A stretch of DNA of 64,000 bases from Petunia secreta (lineage: Eukaryota; Streptophyta; Magnoliopsida; Solanales; Solanaceae): positions 47,548,001 to 47,612,000 of the forward strand of contig JARKIP010000010.1 of NCBI GenBank assembly GCA_029990175.1, read 5' to 3'. The stretch's first letter is position 1, and every line of letters begins with the position of its first letter. Made by a program: the position numbers and the translations under genes. Below, one piece after another: positions 35,466 through 48,475 of the stretch. The notes below the pieces were generated by a model that searched no databases, was not told the DNA's origin, and saw nothing but the letters and a program-made list of their open reading frames with translations.

Positions 35466-38005
35466 TGACATGACCCGGAACCTGGCTAGGCCGTGCGGGC
35501 ACCTGACATACTCCCCTAGACCTGTCGGGCGAACCCTTATCAATTAAATTAGAAAAATAAATATAATTCAATTTATAAATAATAACAAGACTTAGAAAAA
35601 GCACAGACTACCCAACATACTAGTTTTAGGGTTATCTAGACTAGACATCTAAGAGCAGCAAAGAAGACAGATAACTCCCGAAAGGAGCAAATTGCAACTG
35701 AAATAATAAACAAAAAACTGGTGGCCATCCTGAATAAAAGCTGGCTCACCCTGACAGCTGAAGTCTTCTTCGCTCCTGAACAACGTGGCGAACTCAATCC
35801 TGGAGCGAACCTGCCGAAACAAAATAGATAGACAAGAAACAAACAATAAACATGGGTGAGTCAAAAGGACCCAATAAGGGGGGCAGACTAGCCAACTCAA
35901 AGAATAGGATAGCTAGCCAGGGAGAAAAGAAACAGATAGATCAAATTCCTCTTATTTAAATTATAAAAAGGCAGAGCCAGATAATAACTGGAAACTCGTA
36001 AGAAACTATAAACTCAACCAGGGATGCGAGCCAGAAACGTATCAACAAATAAGCAATGCATATATAAGCAGAACAGTAGTCATGTACCGCAAGTCTACAC
36101 AATAGTATGAATTGTGATGAAATGAAATGAAATGTGATGCAAAGGGTCACATGTGCCCGTCATCCCATCCCGAAGTGGAATACTCCTGCATTCGAGGAGA
36201 ATCCAATCTGATAACCAACTGGAGCGGTATACTCCTGCACCTGATATGATATAAACCAGAGGCGGAATACTCCTGCATTCTCCTGGGGCGGAATACTACT
36301 ACACCTGATATAATGTAAAGCTGAGACGGAATACTTCTACACTCAGTCTCTGGCATAAGAGCGGAATACTCCTACTCCTGGGGCGGAATACTCCTGCACC
36401 CAATATAATATGAATCAGAGGCGGAATACTCCTGCACTATCCTGGGGCGGAATACTCCTGCACTCGATATAATGTAAACCAGAGGCAGAATACTCATGTA
36501 CTCTCCTGGGGCAGAATACTCCTGCACCCGATATAATGTAAACCAGAGGCGGAATACTCCTGCACTCTTCTGGGGCGGAATACTCCTGCACCCAATATGA
36601 TATGCAATGTAATGCATATGAATGTGATATGATGCAATAATAACTCTTCACCGGTGCGAGACTCTTATCGACAGCCGATAAGTAGATGCCAACTCACAGC
36701 CAGAGTACAATGCTCAGATCCTCAATGCAATACCAACAACAGGACATAACATATAATATATAATGTAAATCCAAAGCTAAGGCGTAACGAGTACGCCTAT
36801 CGGCAACTACACACGTAAGGAACATGTGGTAGAAAATCCACGAGGCCAGGTATCTCCAAAGAAATGGATATAAATACTTACCTTATTTCAAGGTGCTGCT
36901 CAACAACCACTTTATCCTTTGCATTCACTACCAAGGATCCTGCTTATTCAATAAGCAGAAAATATATCAAATTAGGCTAAAGGCTTCATTCCTCACATCT
37001 TAGGGTAATCCGGTTAGGAATCTGATACCCTATTCGCATACGCAATACGCAGGCCAGGCCTATGTACAGGGTTTAAGGTCACATAACCAAACCCTAAATA
37101 AATTACATATATATGTTGCCCATAACTCACTGAGTACGAATATATAATCAATTCCACTTTCGGGGTCCAATTAACCCTTTAAACTATTAATTGAACTTAT
37201 TAAAACGATGAGTAATATCCCAATTTTTACCGTAAAAATATATTCAAACACACGTAATAAGCTAAGATAATGAGTTAACCTCATTACTTGGATGGTTCGG
37301 GGTGAAAATCCTAATTTTTTCCCGCTCTTTTTCCTTTCCTTTTTCTATTTTTATGGTATTTTTCGCTGAGTCCTCCGTTTCTCGTTCCTGTTTCGTATCT
37401 TCTTTCTGTTTGCTTTTAATCTTAAAAGCTAAGCTTTAAGCTTAGCACCCACCGCCTATATTATTTTCTTTTTCTTTGTCTTTTTATTTTCTTTTCTTTT
37501 ATTTAATTTTCTTTTCTTTTCTTTTCGTGACGAAAATTAAAATAGAACTCTATAAAATTCGAAATAATTCCAAATTTCTCAAGCAAGTTATACAAAATAT
37601 ATATAGCATACTCACTAAGGCGGATCTCAAATCGGGCTCCCGAAACTCAATATGCAAATTAAATAGAAAAGGTCAAATTATTTAATTTTCGGCATTTTAG
37701 CGGAAACTAGCCACACAACCTCGAAATTTACTTTTGAAAGTTCACAAAAGTCATTAATAGTTATACGAACTCAACGACGCTTTCGAATTTAGAATCGGAG
37801 CTTATTCGCCAAAACCGAGCTCAAAAATCTCTTTTTAATATATCTCGACAATAAAAACTGAAACCTTCTTCCGATGCCTACCAAACGAGGTCTAATTTAG
37901 ATCAATTTTTACAGATAAGTACCAATGGACCTTACGAAGATTTTAAAATTATTAGCACGTAAATCGGAGTCCTATCTCCCGAAATGATTGACTGAGGTCG
38001 TTTTA
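35466..38005 (-). repeat. LTR of element B (3' LTR in transcription sense)
   Basis: 2540 bp, TGACATGACC to GGTCGTTTTA on the plus strand (terminal CA changed to TA). It contains an irregular tandem array at 36170-36605 built on GCGGAATACTCCTGCA, and one copy of the 54-bp-type unit of element A at about 36645-36690. Confidence 0.88.
36170..36605. repeat. GGAATACTCCTGCA tandem array in LTR B
   Basis: About a dozen copies of GCGGAATACTCCTGCA-type words alternate with CTCTCCTGGG and CCCGATATAATGTAAACCAGAG spacers. The partner array at 42745-43080 is shorter and rearranged. Confidence 0.8.
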
Positions 38006-38378
38006 TTCTCCTCCACTTAAATTCTCTTTCGTCCTCGAACGAGCCTAAGTCTAAAGAAAAATTCGCACAGATAACAAAAGAACTTGCACGACCTTCATAA
38101 ACTACTCCACGGACATTATCTCATGATTGCAGAATCAGAATTATAACGCGAATACCGTACTCTTTGAATAAAACATATGTGGATAATATGATAACACCAT
38201 TGCCCAGCTTATTTTAACTAAACTGACCCTTTCTCGATCACGAGAGGAGAGTTCTACATTTTCGAAAGAAAGATACACGAAACTTTGAATGGGTTAACAT
38301 GATTCAGCCGATAATCACCTCTTCGATATACCTTTCTATATAGAACATGTCGATGGAACTAAGAATTAGCTCACGCTT

Positions 38379-39347
38379 GATACAATAGGGGGAGTTTTTG
38401 AAGTACCTTGTCACTACATACTATAGAAGATTTAATGCAATCTATATTATTTTTACAAACACACTATGCAACATCTCAGTTGATGTTAGTGTTGTTCCGC
38501 AAGCTCCTTGTGGGAATGTAGTTACTCATATCCTAATATATGTCAAAGGTTTATCTGAACATGGTCTATCATATAAGGATAAGGATCATGCAAATACTAC
38601 TGGATAGTATGATACAGACCAGGAATGATCTCCAGACTGAACATCTACTTCAGGGTATTGTCTTTGAATTGGAAATATTATGACTTGAAAAAGTGAAAAT
38701 AAAAGAGACATGTAGTTGGACCATGAGCTGAGGCAGAATACCAGCAACAAAGTTGATTACATGTGCACTTATAACGCTAAAGTAACTTCTCAAAAAGTTG
38801 AGGTGTGAAGGAGATATGCCAATGATGGATGGACGATAAGCTGCACTAGACCTTTAACTCTAAATTTTCATGAAGTAAAACAACGTCAGTATGAGGATCC
38901 AGTTCTAGTTGAATACAGATAGATAGCCAGAAGAAAACCGTAGTCACCATATAGGGTTACTACTGACGGTGTTCTCATGTATAAAGATAGACTTTGTGTT
39001 CCTCATGTTGCAGATTTACGTGGACAGATTATGATAGAGGCATATTACTCCAAATACACTGTTCATCCAGGTTCGACTAAGATGTACCATGATCTTAAGC
39101 AGATTTATTGGTGGGACGAAATAAAGTGTGACATAGCAGAATTTTTTGGCTCAGTGTTCTAATTGCCCGTAAGTTAAAGTCGTGTCATCTTTCCAGACTT
39201 TATACTTTCAACAGATATGTACGTATATATCATCAGGTTGCCAACTTATCTCTATCATTAATAGATTATTAGTGGGTTTAGCAATGATCACACTTATTGT
39301 AGGTTTCTGTCGTGGCCCTAGGTTGGGTCGTGACAAAAGTGGTATCA
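38379..39347 (+). mobile_element. Foreign Gypsy fragment inside element B, integrase zinc finger joined to an LTR end
   Basis: Relative to the homologous internal DNA of element A (around 7935), about 970 bp are inserted here. The plus strand encodes an H2C2 integrase N-terminal region: MYKDRLCVPHVADLRG, then SKYTVHPGSTKMYHDLKQ and YWWDEIKCDI (38945-39140). The Cys pair follows in another frame (about 39150). The fragment ends GGGTCGTGACAAAAGTGGTATCA at 39323-39345, which looks like an LTR terminus plus a Met-tRNA primer site. Orientation is opposite to B. Junctions are approximate. Confidence 0.6.
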
Positions 39348-40472
39348 ACACCTTAGAGATTTAGTTACCATTCAGTATTTGGAGAAAGACTCCTCCACAT
39401 AAAGCACAAACTCATGCAGCTATTTGATTAGGAATAATCATCCCCGCACAGATTGCTGGACTAAAGAAGATTTAGCTAAAAGCTGAATGTAGGCAGACCT
39501 AAGCTACCAACTACCCTTTCGAGTTGCCAAACAGCTGCAAATCTCAAGTCACAACTCCATACATTTTCTGTAAGCACCACCACCTGATGGATCAAATCAA
39601 AGGTCAAATGACGTCTCTCATACCCTTAGTAGCCTTGAAAAACAACAATGTGCTTACCCGGCTACCTTGGCATGCACTCTGGCTCAACACAGGGAACATC
39701 ACAATAGGTACTGACCGCTCTCACCAGTGCCGAACAAAGAAGAGATGGCAACAGACTGAGGATAGAAATAATTAGAGCTTTAAGAAGCTGTTCTTTTGAT
39801 TTATTTGGCTTCCAGAGCTAGACTACTTACGAGTCAGGCTAGCCGAAGAATCACAATTGAAGAAATATATATTAAATGGGCTTTATGGAACAAAATCTAT
39901 GTCAATTTTACCTCCCTATAAAAAGAAAATTCAGACAATTTACTAAAAACCCCTTTTATAAAACCAGATAAGCTCATGGGAAAACATGACTTTACTAGCG
40001 TTTCGAACCAAGAGGAGACATATAGATTGAATATTACTTACTAACCACTTTACACCAGAAGAAACCGTAAAGCTCCCTTATGGTGATGAACTAGAATCCC
40101 ATAATCCAACCAACATGGAATTTTCGAAAACAGAGATAAACTAATTTGATATAATAATAGAAGGTGGCACGACAAGATGCCAGGCAGACAATAGCAACAC
40201 TCACTGTCAAATTTCTCATATTTAGACCAGATAAATTAGTAGGGTCTCACCAATACCAGGAATAAATCATACCAGAAGCTCGCCCCTCTACTGCAGCTGA
40301 TTCTTAATAAGGACATTATCCAAGGAAACCATCGAAACATGATTGGACACACCATTTCCAGATCGATCGGAAGAATCAAATCTTACTCACATATAACGGA
40401 AGAAAAAATACAGGGGTCTACTACATCGGATGTCTCAGCATCCTACCAGACTAGCAGTTCATAGAACTATCT

Positions 40473-41790
40473 CTACGGCTGAGCTGAGTCACTACCCTGG
40501 TAATCACCTTCTGAAGAACCACTGCCACCACGCTCTCGACCTCTACTAGATCGTGAAATTTCTTTTGCTGATTGAGATCTAAATGAAATTTCCTGCGACT
40601 GTACACATGCCCGATGACAAGAGAAAAGACGACTACCTACTCGTCGAAGTAAGGGAAAACTCCTCAAAGGATAGCCAGACTCACGACAATGATAATATTT
40701 TTCGCTGAAAATGAAAGCTGGAAAGATTGTTGATAGCTGTAAAGAAAAGACTGAATCTGATCTTGATGAGCTACTGGCGCACTCTAAGAATCACGTGACA
40801 CAAGCTGAGATAACCTGGAAGGTGACCTCCCAAAATAGTCTGAACTCTTACCTCCAAATGAGGTACCATGGTGCCCATCAGGGCCGTTGGATGTCATTGC
40901 TCTCCCGCTCTAACTCTTCCCGCTCTAACTTATGGTATGCCTCGTACCTCCGAGCAATATAAATAACAACATCAAATGAAGTCCCAACCTCAATTTCTCG
41001 AGCCATATAGGATCTCAAGGAAGGAGAAAGGTCACCAATAAATCTTTGAACATTCTTGGAAGGTTCATGGACTAGTTCTAGCGCATATCTAACCATCCTA
41101 AAGAATTTAATCTCATATTCTAAAATCCGGCAAGCTACCCATCCAATCAACTCAAATTGGCGACTCGTTTCATCTCGCTCGCTACGCGAAGGGAACTTTT
41201 CCACGAATCTAGAAGAAAAATCGAACCAAGTTAACTAATAAGAGAGCGGCCCACCAATTCAAGGCTGGACCCCTGAAACTGAAAAGCGGAATAATCAACA
41301 CCATACCGTTCGATATAATTAAGAGCCTGAAGGATACATTTTATTTTAAAAAGAATCACGAGGTTTATCCGATGCATTGCTTTAGAATATCGAAAGGTTC
41401 AACCGCGTAAAATAATGCAACCTCTTTGGGCACTTGGACCGAACTGTTACCTCGGCTAGCTAACCAGCCGGAACAATTGGTGGAGCAACACATGTTGCCT
41501 CTGGAACATAATTTACTGGGGCAACATCAGGAACTGGAACAAGAGCTCTCTAAGTCCTAACATCTGCATATGCGGCGACCTGATAAGCTGCCTAGCGAAT
41601 AATAGGTTCTTGCGGTATCTGCATCGCCAAGATTCTCGTAAAAGCATCATAGAGAGCCAAGGGAACCACAAGGCTCTGCTCCCTTGCCCATCGCGAGCTC
41701 GATTCACAGTTCTCGGGGCTTGAGTAGCTCTAGCCCCAAGCTAGACTACTTCGTCCTGAACTCTTACCATTTGCTGATTTTTTGCACGAG
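40473..41790 (-). pseudogene. Gag remnant of element B
   Basis: On the minus strand the order is an N-terminal part (41707-41513, ALWFPWLSMMLLRESW), a capsid-like part (41204-40878, YEIKFFRMVRYALELVHEPS and REIEVGTSFDVVIYIARRYE), and a degenerate zinc knuckle near 40670 (YYHCRESGYPLRSF), where the first Cys, the His and the last Cys are lost. The ATG matching element A's gag start is mutated. It closely parallels 9150-10446. Confidence 0.65.
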
Positions 41791-41979
41791 GGTTCACAAT
41801 TACCACGAAGGAATTAACGAAAATACTTTTGCATCCTAGACTGACGCACGATCAGAAAAGAAGGAAGTGAAACTTCCTAAATGCCATCATAGCCTCTCGT
41901 AGATAAGTACGGACGTCTACGTACCCATCAGCGAGACTCTACTAGACACTATCTTAGTCTGGATAGACTCTAAACCGGG

Positions 41980-41991
41980 CTCTGATACCAA
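41980..41991 (-). other. Primer binding site of element B
   Basis: The plus strand reads GCTCTGATACCA, the reverse complement of the Met-tRNA primer site, immediately before the LTR that begins TGACACGACC. Confidence 0.85.
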
Positions 41992-41992
41992 C

Positions 41993-44513
41993 TGACACGA
42001 CCCAGAATCCGGCTAGGCCGTGCGGGCACCCGACATACTTCCCTAGACCCGTCGGGTGAACCCTTACCAATTAAATAAGAAAAATAAATATAATTCAATT
42101 TATAAATAATAACAAGACTTAGAAAAAGCACAGACATACTGATACTTCCAATTTGTACAAAAGAAATTACAGCTGACTATCCAACATACTAGGTTTAGGG
42201 TTATCCAGACTAGACATCTAAGAGCAGGAAAGAAGACATATACCTCCTGAAAGGAGCAAATTGCAACTGAAATAATAAACATAAAACTGGTGGCCATCCT
42301 GAATAAAAGCTGGCTCACCCTGACAGATGAAGCCGTCTTCGCTCCTGAACAACGTGGTGAACTCAATCCTGGAGCGAACCTGCCGAAACGAAATAGATAG
42401 ACAAGAAACAAACAACAAACAAGGGTGAGTCAAAAGGACTCAATAAGTGGGGCAGAATAGCCAACTCAAAGAATATGATAGCTAGCCAGGGAGAAAAGAA
42501 ACAGATAGACCAAATTCCTCTTATTTAAATTATAAAAAGGCAGAGCCAGATAATAATCGAAAACACGTAAGAAACTATAAACTCAACCAGGGATGCGAGC
42601 CAGAAACATATCAACAAATTTGTGTGTGCACATATAAGCGGTACTGTAGTCATGTACCGCAAGTCTACACAATGGTATGAATTTAGATGAAATGAAATGA
42701 AATGTTATGCAAAGGGTCACATGTGCCCGTCATCCCATCCCAAAGCGGAATACTCCTGTATTCGAGGGGAATCCAATCTGATAACCAACTGGAGCGGAAT
42801 ACTCCTGCTCTTGGGGCGGAATACTGTTGCACCCGATATGATATAAACCAGAGGCGGAATACTCCTGAACTCGATAAAATATAAAGCTGAGGTGGAATAC
42901 TCCTGCACTCAGTATCTGGCATAAGAGCGGATAACTCCTGCTCCTGCACCCAATATAATATGAATCAGAGGTGGAATACTCCTGCACTCTCCTGGGGCGG
43001 AATACTCCTGCACCCGATATAATGTATACAGAGGTGGAATACTCCTGCACTCACCTGGGGCGGAATACTTCTGCACCCAATATGATATGCAATGTAATGC
43101 ATATGAAAGACATATAATGCATATGAATGCGATATGATGCAATAATAACCCTTCACCGGCGCGAGACTCTCATCGACAGCCGAGAAGTAGATGCCAACTC
43201 ACAGCCAGAGTACAATGCTCAAATCCTCAATGCAATACCAACAACAGGACATAACATATAATATATAATGTAAATCCAAAGCTAAGGCATAACGAGTACG
43301 CCAATCGGCAACTACACACATAAGGAACACGTGGTAGGAAATCCACGAGGCCAGGTGTCTCAAAAGAAATGGACATAAATACTTACCTTATTTCAAGGTG
43401 CTGCTCAACAAATGCTTTATCCTTTGCATTCACTACCAACGATCCTGCTTATTCAATAAGCAGAAAATATATCAAATTAGGCTAAAGGCTTCATTCCTCA
43501 CATCTTAGGGTAATCCGGTTAGGAATCTGATACCCTATTCGCATACGCAATACGCAGGCCAGGCCTATGTACAGGGTTTAAGGTCACATAACCAAACCCT
43601 AAATAAATTACATATATATGTTGCTCATAACTCACTGAGTACGAATATATAATCAATTCCACTATCGGGGTCCAATTAACCCTTTAAACTATTAATTGAA
43701 CTTATTAAAACGATGAGTAATATCCCAATTTTTACCGTAAAAATATATTCAAACACACATAATAAGCTAAGATAATGAGTTAACATCATTACCTGGATGG
43801 TTTGGAGTGAAAATCCTATTTTTCCCCGCTCCTTTTCCTTTCTTTTTTCTATTTTTATGGTATTTTTCGCTGAGTCCTCCTCCGTTTCTCGTTCCTGTTT
43901 CGTATCTTCTTTCTGTTTGCTTTTAATCTTAAAAGCTAAGCTTTAAGCTTAGCAACCACCGCCTATATTATTTTCTTTTTCTTTCTCTTTTTATTTTCTT
44001 TTCTTTTATTTAATTTTCTTTTCTTTTCTTTTCGCGATGAAAATTAAATCGGAACTCTACAAAATTCGAAATAATTTCAAATTTCTCAAGATAGTTGTAC
44101 AAAATATATATAGCATACTCACTAAGGCGGATCTCAAATCGGGTTCCCGAAACTCAATATGCAAATTAAATGGAGAAAGGTCAAATTATTTAATTTTCGG
44201 TATTTTAGCGGAAACTAGCCGAACAACCTCGAAATTTACTTTCGAAAGTTGACAAAAGTCATAAATAATTATACGAACCAAAGGGTGCTTTCGAATTTCG
44301 AATCGGAGCTTATTCGCCAAAACCGAGCTCGAAAATCTCTTTTTAATATTTCTCGACAATAAAAACTGAAACCTTTTTTCGATGCCTACCAAACAAGGTC
44401 TAATTTAGATTAATTTTTACAGATAAGTCCCAATGGACCGTACGAAGATTTTAAAATTATTAACATACAAATCGGAGTCCTATCTCCCGAAATGACTGAT
44501 CGAGGTCGTTTCA
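41993..44513 (-). repeat. LTR of element B (5' LTR in transcription sense)
   Basis: 2521 bp, TGACACGACC to GGTCGTTTCA on the plus strand. It is the partner of 35466-38005, with a GGAATACTCCTGCA array at about 42745-43080. Confidence 0.88.
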
Positions 44514-44518
44514 CTATT

Positions 44519-45530
44519 TCTACAAGAACGGTCACTGGTTGGATGGTGTGCATGGATTATTAAAAGCTTAATAATGCCACCCTAAAAGAACATTTCTCAT
44601 TGCTCTTCATCGATTAAATCTTGGATAGGCTAGAAGGTAGAGCCTATTATTGTTTCTTGGATGGCTATTCAGGTTATAATCAAATTTCTATTGATGTTCA
44701 TTACCAAGACTTTTCTTAAAAGAGTATTGATCTGGGGCTGTGTACCCATAAAATTTTGCTTGAAGATGGGTGCAAGCCGAGCACCAAAGGATATTGAAAC
44801 CTCCAATGCAAGAGGTTGTTAAAAAAGAGATCATATAGTGGTTAGATGTAGGGGTGATTGTTCCTCTATCGGATAGTGAATGAGTGTCCCCCGTTTAATG
44901 TGTGCCTAAGAAAGGGGGAATGAGCATGGTACAAATGATAATGGGGAGACTATTTCTACAAGAACGGTCACTGGTTGGATGGTGTGCATGGATTATCAAA
45001 AGCTCAATAATGCCACCCTGAAAGACCATTTCTCATTGCCCTTAATCGATCAAATCTTGGATAGGCTAGAGGTAGAGCCTATTATTGTTTCTTCGATGGC
45101 TATTCAAGTTATAATCAAATTTCTATTGATGTTCATGACCAAGACAAGAAAACATTAACATGTCCCAATGGCACATTCGCATTCTGCAAGACTCCATTTG
45201 GTTGTGCAATGCACCCTCTACTTTCCAACGGTGCATGTTAGCTTTATTCCATGATATTTTGGAATGGATAACTTCTCGGTTGTTGGAGATTCTTTTGAAG
45301 ATAGCTTATCCAACTTGGAGAAAGTATTCTAGTGCTTAATTGGGAAAAGTATCATTTCTTAGTTCAAGAAGGCATTGTGGTAGGGCACAAGGTATCCAAG
45401 AAGGGAATTGAAGTGGATCAAGTGAAGATAGAAGTTATTTCCGCTTCCACCTCCTACTACCATTAAGGGTGTTAGGAGCTTCTTGAGATATAACGGGTTC
45501 TACCTCCATTTTAAAAACTCCAAGTTGTGA
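44519..45530 (+). pseudogene. Reverse transcriptase of element C, duplicated and deleted
   Basis: Continues the frame broken at 35465 with the NGHWLDGVHGLLKA region. At about 44726 it jumps back to a second copy of the RT N-terminus, so about 430 bp are present twice. The second copy runs on through KTLTCPNGTFAFCKTPFG at about 45150. The catalytic MDD motif region is mostly deleted: only a DNFSVVGDSFEDSLSNLE remnant follows at about 45265. Loss of the catalytic aspartates makes it inactive. Confidence 0.75.
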
Positions 45531-46010
45531 ATCTCTTGTGTAAGCTCCTAGAAATAGATACCAAATTTGTATTTGGTGGATCATGTTTGAAGGCTTTTGA
45601 AGAGGTGAAGAAGAGATTGAAAACCACACTGGTTCCAAGATGGGACTTACCATTCAAGGTTTTGCTTGATGCTAGCGATGTCGCATTAGAGCCGTTCCAG
45701 GCCAAAGGGTTGAAACTATATTTTACCCTATCCACTATGCTAGCAAAACTATGAATGAGGTATAATTGAGCTACACAATGATGGAAAAGAACTTGTCGGC
45801 TATTGTATTTTCTTTTGAAAAGTTTCGATCCTACTTGGTAGGGTCAAAGTTCATTGTGTATATCGACCACTCTGCTATCCAGTACTCGATGGAAAAGAAG
45901 GATTCCAATGCTAGATTGATCAGGTGGGTGCTTCTCTTGAAAGATTTTGATATTGAAGTTCTTGATCGAAAAGTCACCAAAAACCAAGTGGCGGACCACT
46001 TGTCCCTCTT
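45530..46010 (+). pseudogene. RT C-terminus and RNase H of element C
   Basis: Begins with FVFGGSCLKAFEEVKKRLKT and WDLPFKVLLDASDVALE, the start of the RNase H-like region with Asp in LLDAS. It then has a stop and frameshift near 45760 and resumes with MMEKNLSAIVFSFEKFRSYL, SKFIVYIDHSAIQY and NQVADHLSLLEK. These are the usual Gypsy RNase H blocks. Confidence 0.75.
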
Positions 46011-46019
46011 GGAGAAGGA

Positions 46020-47110
46020 GGGGAGGCTAGAAGAAACCATCGACATTGATGACTTATTCCTGGATGAGAAAATCCTTTCCGTGTTTTGGGAATCAATCCC
46101 TTGGTATGCGGACTTGGAAAATTTCGTATTGTGTGGAGTGTTTTCAGAAGATTTCACTTATTATCAAAGAAAGAAGTTAGCCAAGGAAGCAATACTTTAT
46201 TATTGGGATGAGCCCTATCTCTTATGGAATAATTTGTGGATGTGTGGCCGAGTCCGAGCAAACAGGAATTCTTGGAGGGTGCCACTTCTTTCCTTATGGA
46301 GGGCATCATGATGAAGTAAGGACGACGACAAAAGTGTTGGAGTGTGGTTTTTTTTGGCAATCTCTACACAAAGATGTGCATGCATGGATGAAAGATTGTA
46401 ATCACTCAACGGATGGTAGAATCTTAAGGAAGCATGAGATTGCCACTCAATTTTATTATTAAAGTTGAGTTGTTTGATGTGTGGAGGATCGACTTCATGG
46501 GACCCTTTATGAGTTCCTTTAGGAACAAGTATATTTTGGTACCGGTGGACTACATCTCAAAGTGGGTGGAAGTGGTTGCGCTCCTCAATAATGAAGCCAA
46601 GAGTGTGGTGGCTTTCTTGAAGAAGAATATATTTTCGAGATTTGGAATTGCCTGTGCCATTGTAATTGATGGAGAGACACATTTTTGCAACCGAACTTTT
46701 GCCAATCTCGTCCAAAAATATAGAGTTAGACATAAAGCCTTGTTGGCATTGAAGAAATTGAACATGGATTGGGAAAAGGCCGCTAATGCACGGGTCTCTA
46801 ACTAGAATGAAATTGATGAATTCTGGTACTTGGCATATGAAAATGCATTACTATAAAAAAAAAAAAAGACAAAGTTGTTACATGATTCAAAGATTTGGAA
46901 CCAGAACTTCAAAGTAGGAGACTTGGTCTTGCTATTTGACTCTAGATTAAAATTATTCCTCAAAAACCGTAGATCAAAATGGACGGGTCCATTAAGATAG
47001 TTGGTGTTACGCCTTATGGATTGGTGGAGTTGGAGGCCAAGAATGGAGGAAGAGTTTTTCGGGCGAATGGCCAATAAGTGAAGCACTATTTGGGATGTGA
47101 TGCCGAGGTT
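46020..47110 (+). pseudogene. Integrase of element C, internally deleted
   Basis: The linker (ESIPWYADLENFVLCGV) and the zinc-binding part (PYGGHHDEVRTTTKVLECGF, about 46285-46350) are present, the latter after a frameshift. The core starts with DFMGPFMSSFRNKYILVPVD and reaches the second acidic region (IDGETHFCN). It then jumps from KYRVRHK straight to ALLALKKLNMDWEKA, so the third catalytic residue and about 60-80 residues are missing. The C-terminal GDLVLLFDSRLKLFLKNRRS part is at about 46917-46975. Confidence 0.75.
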
Positions 47111-47600
47111 GGTGAGATGTCGTGCATATACCTTGATGATTGGTTAAGGATGTGCCAACACTATCGTGCCACAATATTAAATCATGTGCTTCTTGGGAGG
47201 CAACTCAAGTTTTAGACTAACTGGTTGTTACATGTGCAGATATTGCGATTAGAGTGAAGGATGCATGAAGGAGAAAAATATGGTAAAAATACAGGGGATG
47301 GGCCACCCAGGCAATACGGCGGACCACCGCCAGTAGGATGGAGTGCACTAAGGAAATGGGTGGACGCCTCATGATCCTTACAGAAAATCCAAATTTTTGG
47401 CACTTGAAAATTTTTCTAAGTGTGGAAGTGAAGCGAGCCACCCCAAATACAAGGCGGCCTACCGCACAAGCATGGTCGTCACCTTTTAAGGGAAACAGAA
47501 TGATCCCCAACTTGTTGGTTCAAAATTTTTTGTAAGTGTGGCGATTAGGGCATCCCACCCTACTTGTTAGGCGGGCCACTAATGTGTGGCTAAAATACCA
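47111..47600 (+). other. 3' untranslated part of element C
   Basis: No coding similarity is seen after the integrase. The DNA has GC-rich repeated words (GGGCCACCC, GGCGGACCACC, GGCGGGCCACT) like those in the LTR-associated parts at 28700-28900 and 60980-61010. It ends at the element E insertion near 47600. Confidence 0.5.
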
Positions 47601-47602
47601 TA

Positions 47603-47929
47603 TGTATAGGAAAAAATATGCCACCAATAATTAAAGGGATACGAGTCCAGCTGGTGAGACTCGATATAGCTTACAAGTCATCGGATGCAAAGGATACACG
47701 TCTGCTCCTCAAGTCACGGCCGCGACGACGGTACATGCATATGATGCAAGGTATACATCTCGCTGCCTTAGAGTGTACGGTCTTCTAGTTAGGGTTTAGT
47801 ATAAATCACCGCCGTTAGTATACAGACCCACAACCTTCTTAGTCTTTGTATTTTACCCTAATTAGGACTAGCTAAATCATAGCTATAAATACCCCTCCTA
47901 CCATTGTATTGTACAATCAAGCGATTCAA
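47603..47929 (+). repeat. 5' LTR of element E, left part
   Basis: 327 bp matching the first two-thirds of the LTR at 60346-60823, truncated at ...CAAGCGATTCAA by the start of element D. Its last 56 bases (47873-47928) recur at 54491-54546 with one mismatch. Confidence 0.75.
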
Positions 47930-48414
47930 TGTGTGGGCAAAAATATGCCACATATTATTACAGGGATACAAGTCCAACTGGCGAGACTGGACTTAGCTTA
48001 CAAGTCATCGAGCGTAGAGGATACAAGATTGCTCCTCAACCCACGGCCACTCAGCCGGCACAGGCATATGACATAAGGCATACATCCCGCCACCTTAGGG
48101 TTTATAATCTCCAAGTTAGGTTTCATATATACCACTGCCTTGAGCTTACAAGCCCATGGACTTATTATTAGTCTTTGTATTTTACCATAATTAGGACTGG
48201 ATAAATCTCTACTATAAATACCTCTCCTTACATTGTATTGTATATCAAGTGATTCATACAGAATCTGGCTTTTCTCAAGGAATAAATTTCTTTACTTTCT
48301 TTCTATTACTTTTCTCTTAGTTTTGCTTACTTTTCCTAAGTATTTACTGTATTGCTTGTGACCCTCTAACAAATTTAATTATTTTACCTAAACGACCAAA
48401 TTTAGGCCTAAACA
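47930..48414 (+). repeat. 5' LTR of element D
   Basis: TGTGTGGGCAAA to GGCCTAAACA. Contains a CTATAAATACC motif at 48212-48222, a good TATA-box candidate for the element's own promoter. The same motif is present in the related LTRs (for example 47883-47893). Confidence 0.85.
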
Positions 48415-48475
48415 GTATCGCGCCCACCGTAGGTCCCAGACAATTGTAGGTTTCTACGAAGGAAAAGGCACAGTC

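Larger units (their letters stand above)
35466..44513 (-). mobile_element. Ty3/Gypsy LTR retrotransposon B, gag-only, nested in element C
   Basis: LTRs lie at 35466-38005 and 41993-44513. The target duplication CTATT lies at 35461-35465 and 44514-44518, and joining the flanks restores the sequence seen uninterrupted at 44945-44965 (GGGGAGACTATTTCTACAAG), which confirms the site. A GCTCTGATACCA primer site beside the right LTR gives minus orientation. The internal region (38006-41992) has a broken gag and a foreign integrase fragment in the opposite sense. It is related to element A in the R/U5-like LTR part and in gag, but its other LTR half differs. Confidence 0.9.
31882..47600 (+). mobile_element. 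Athila-like Ty3/Gypsy element C, internal region, split by element B
   Basis: The order on the plus strand is primer site, gag, protease, reverse transcriptase, RNase H, integrase. The frame is interrupted at 35465 by element B and resumes at 44519. The DLGAS-type protease, the gag signature and the H2C2 integrase with PYGGHHDEVRT fit the Athila group. Every domain carries stops or frameshifts, so the element is dead. Its 3' part beyond about 47600 is interrupted by element E, and its probable 3' LTR lies at about 60857-62250. Confidence 0.75.
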
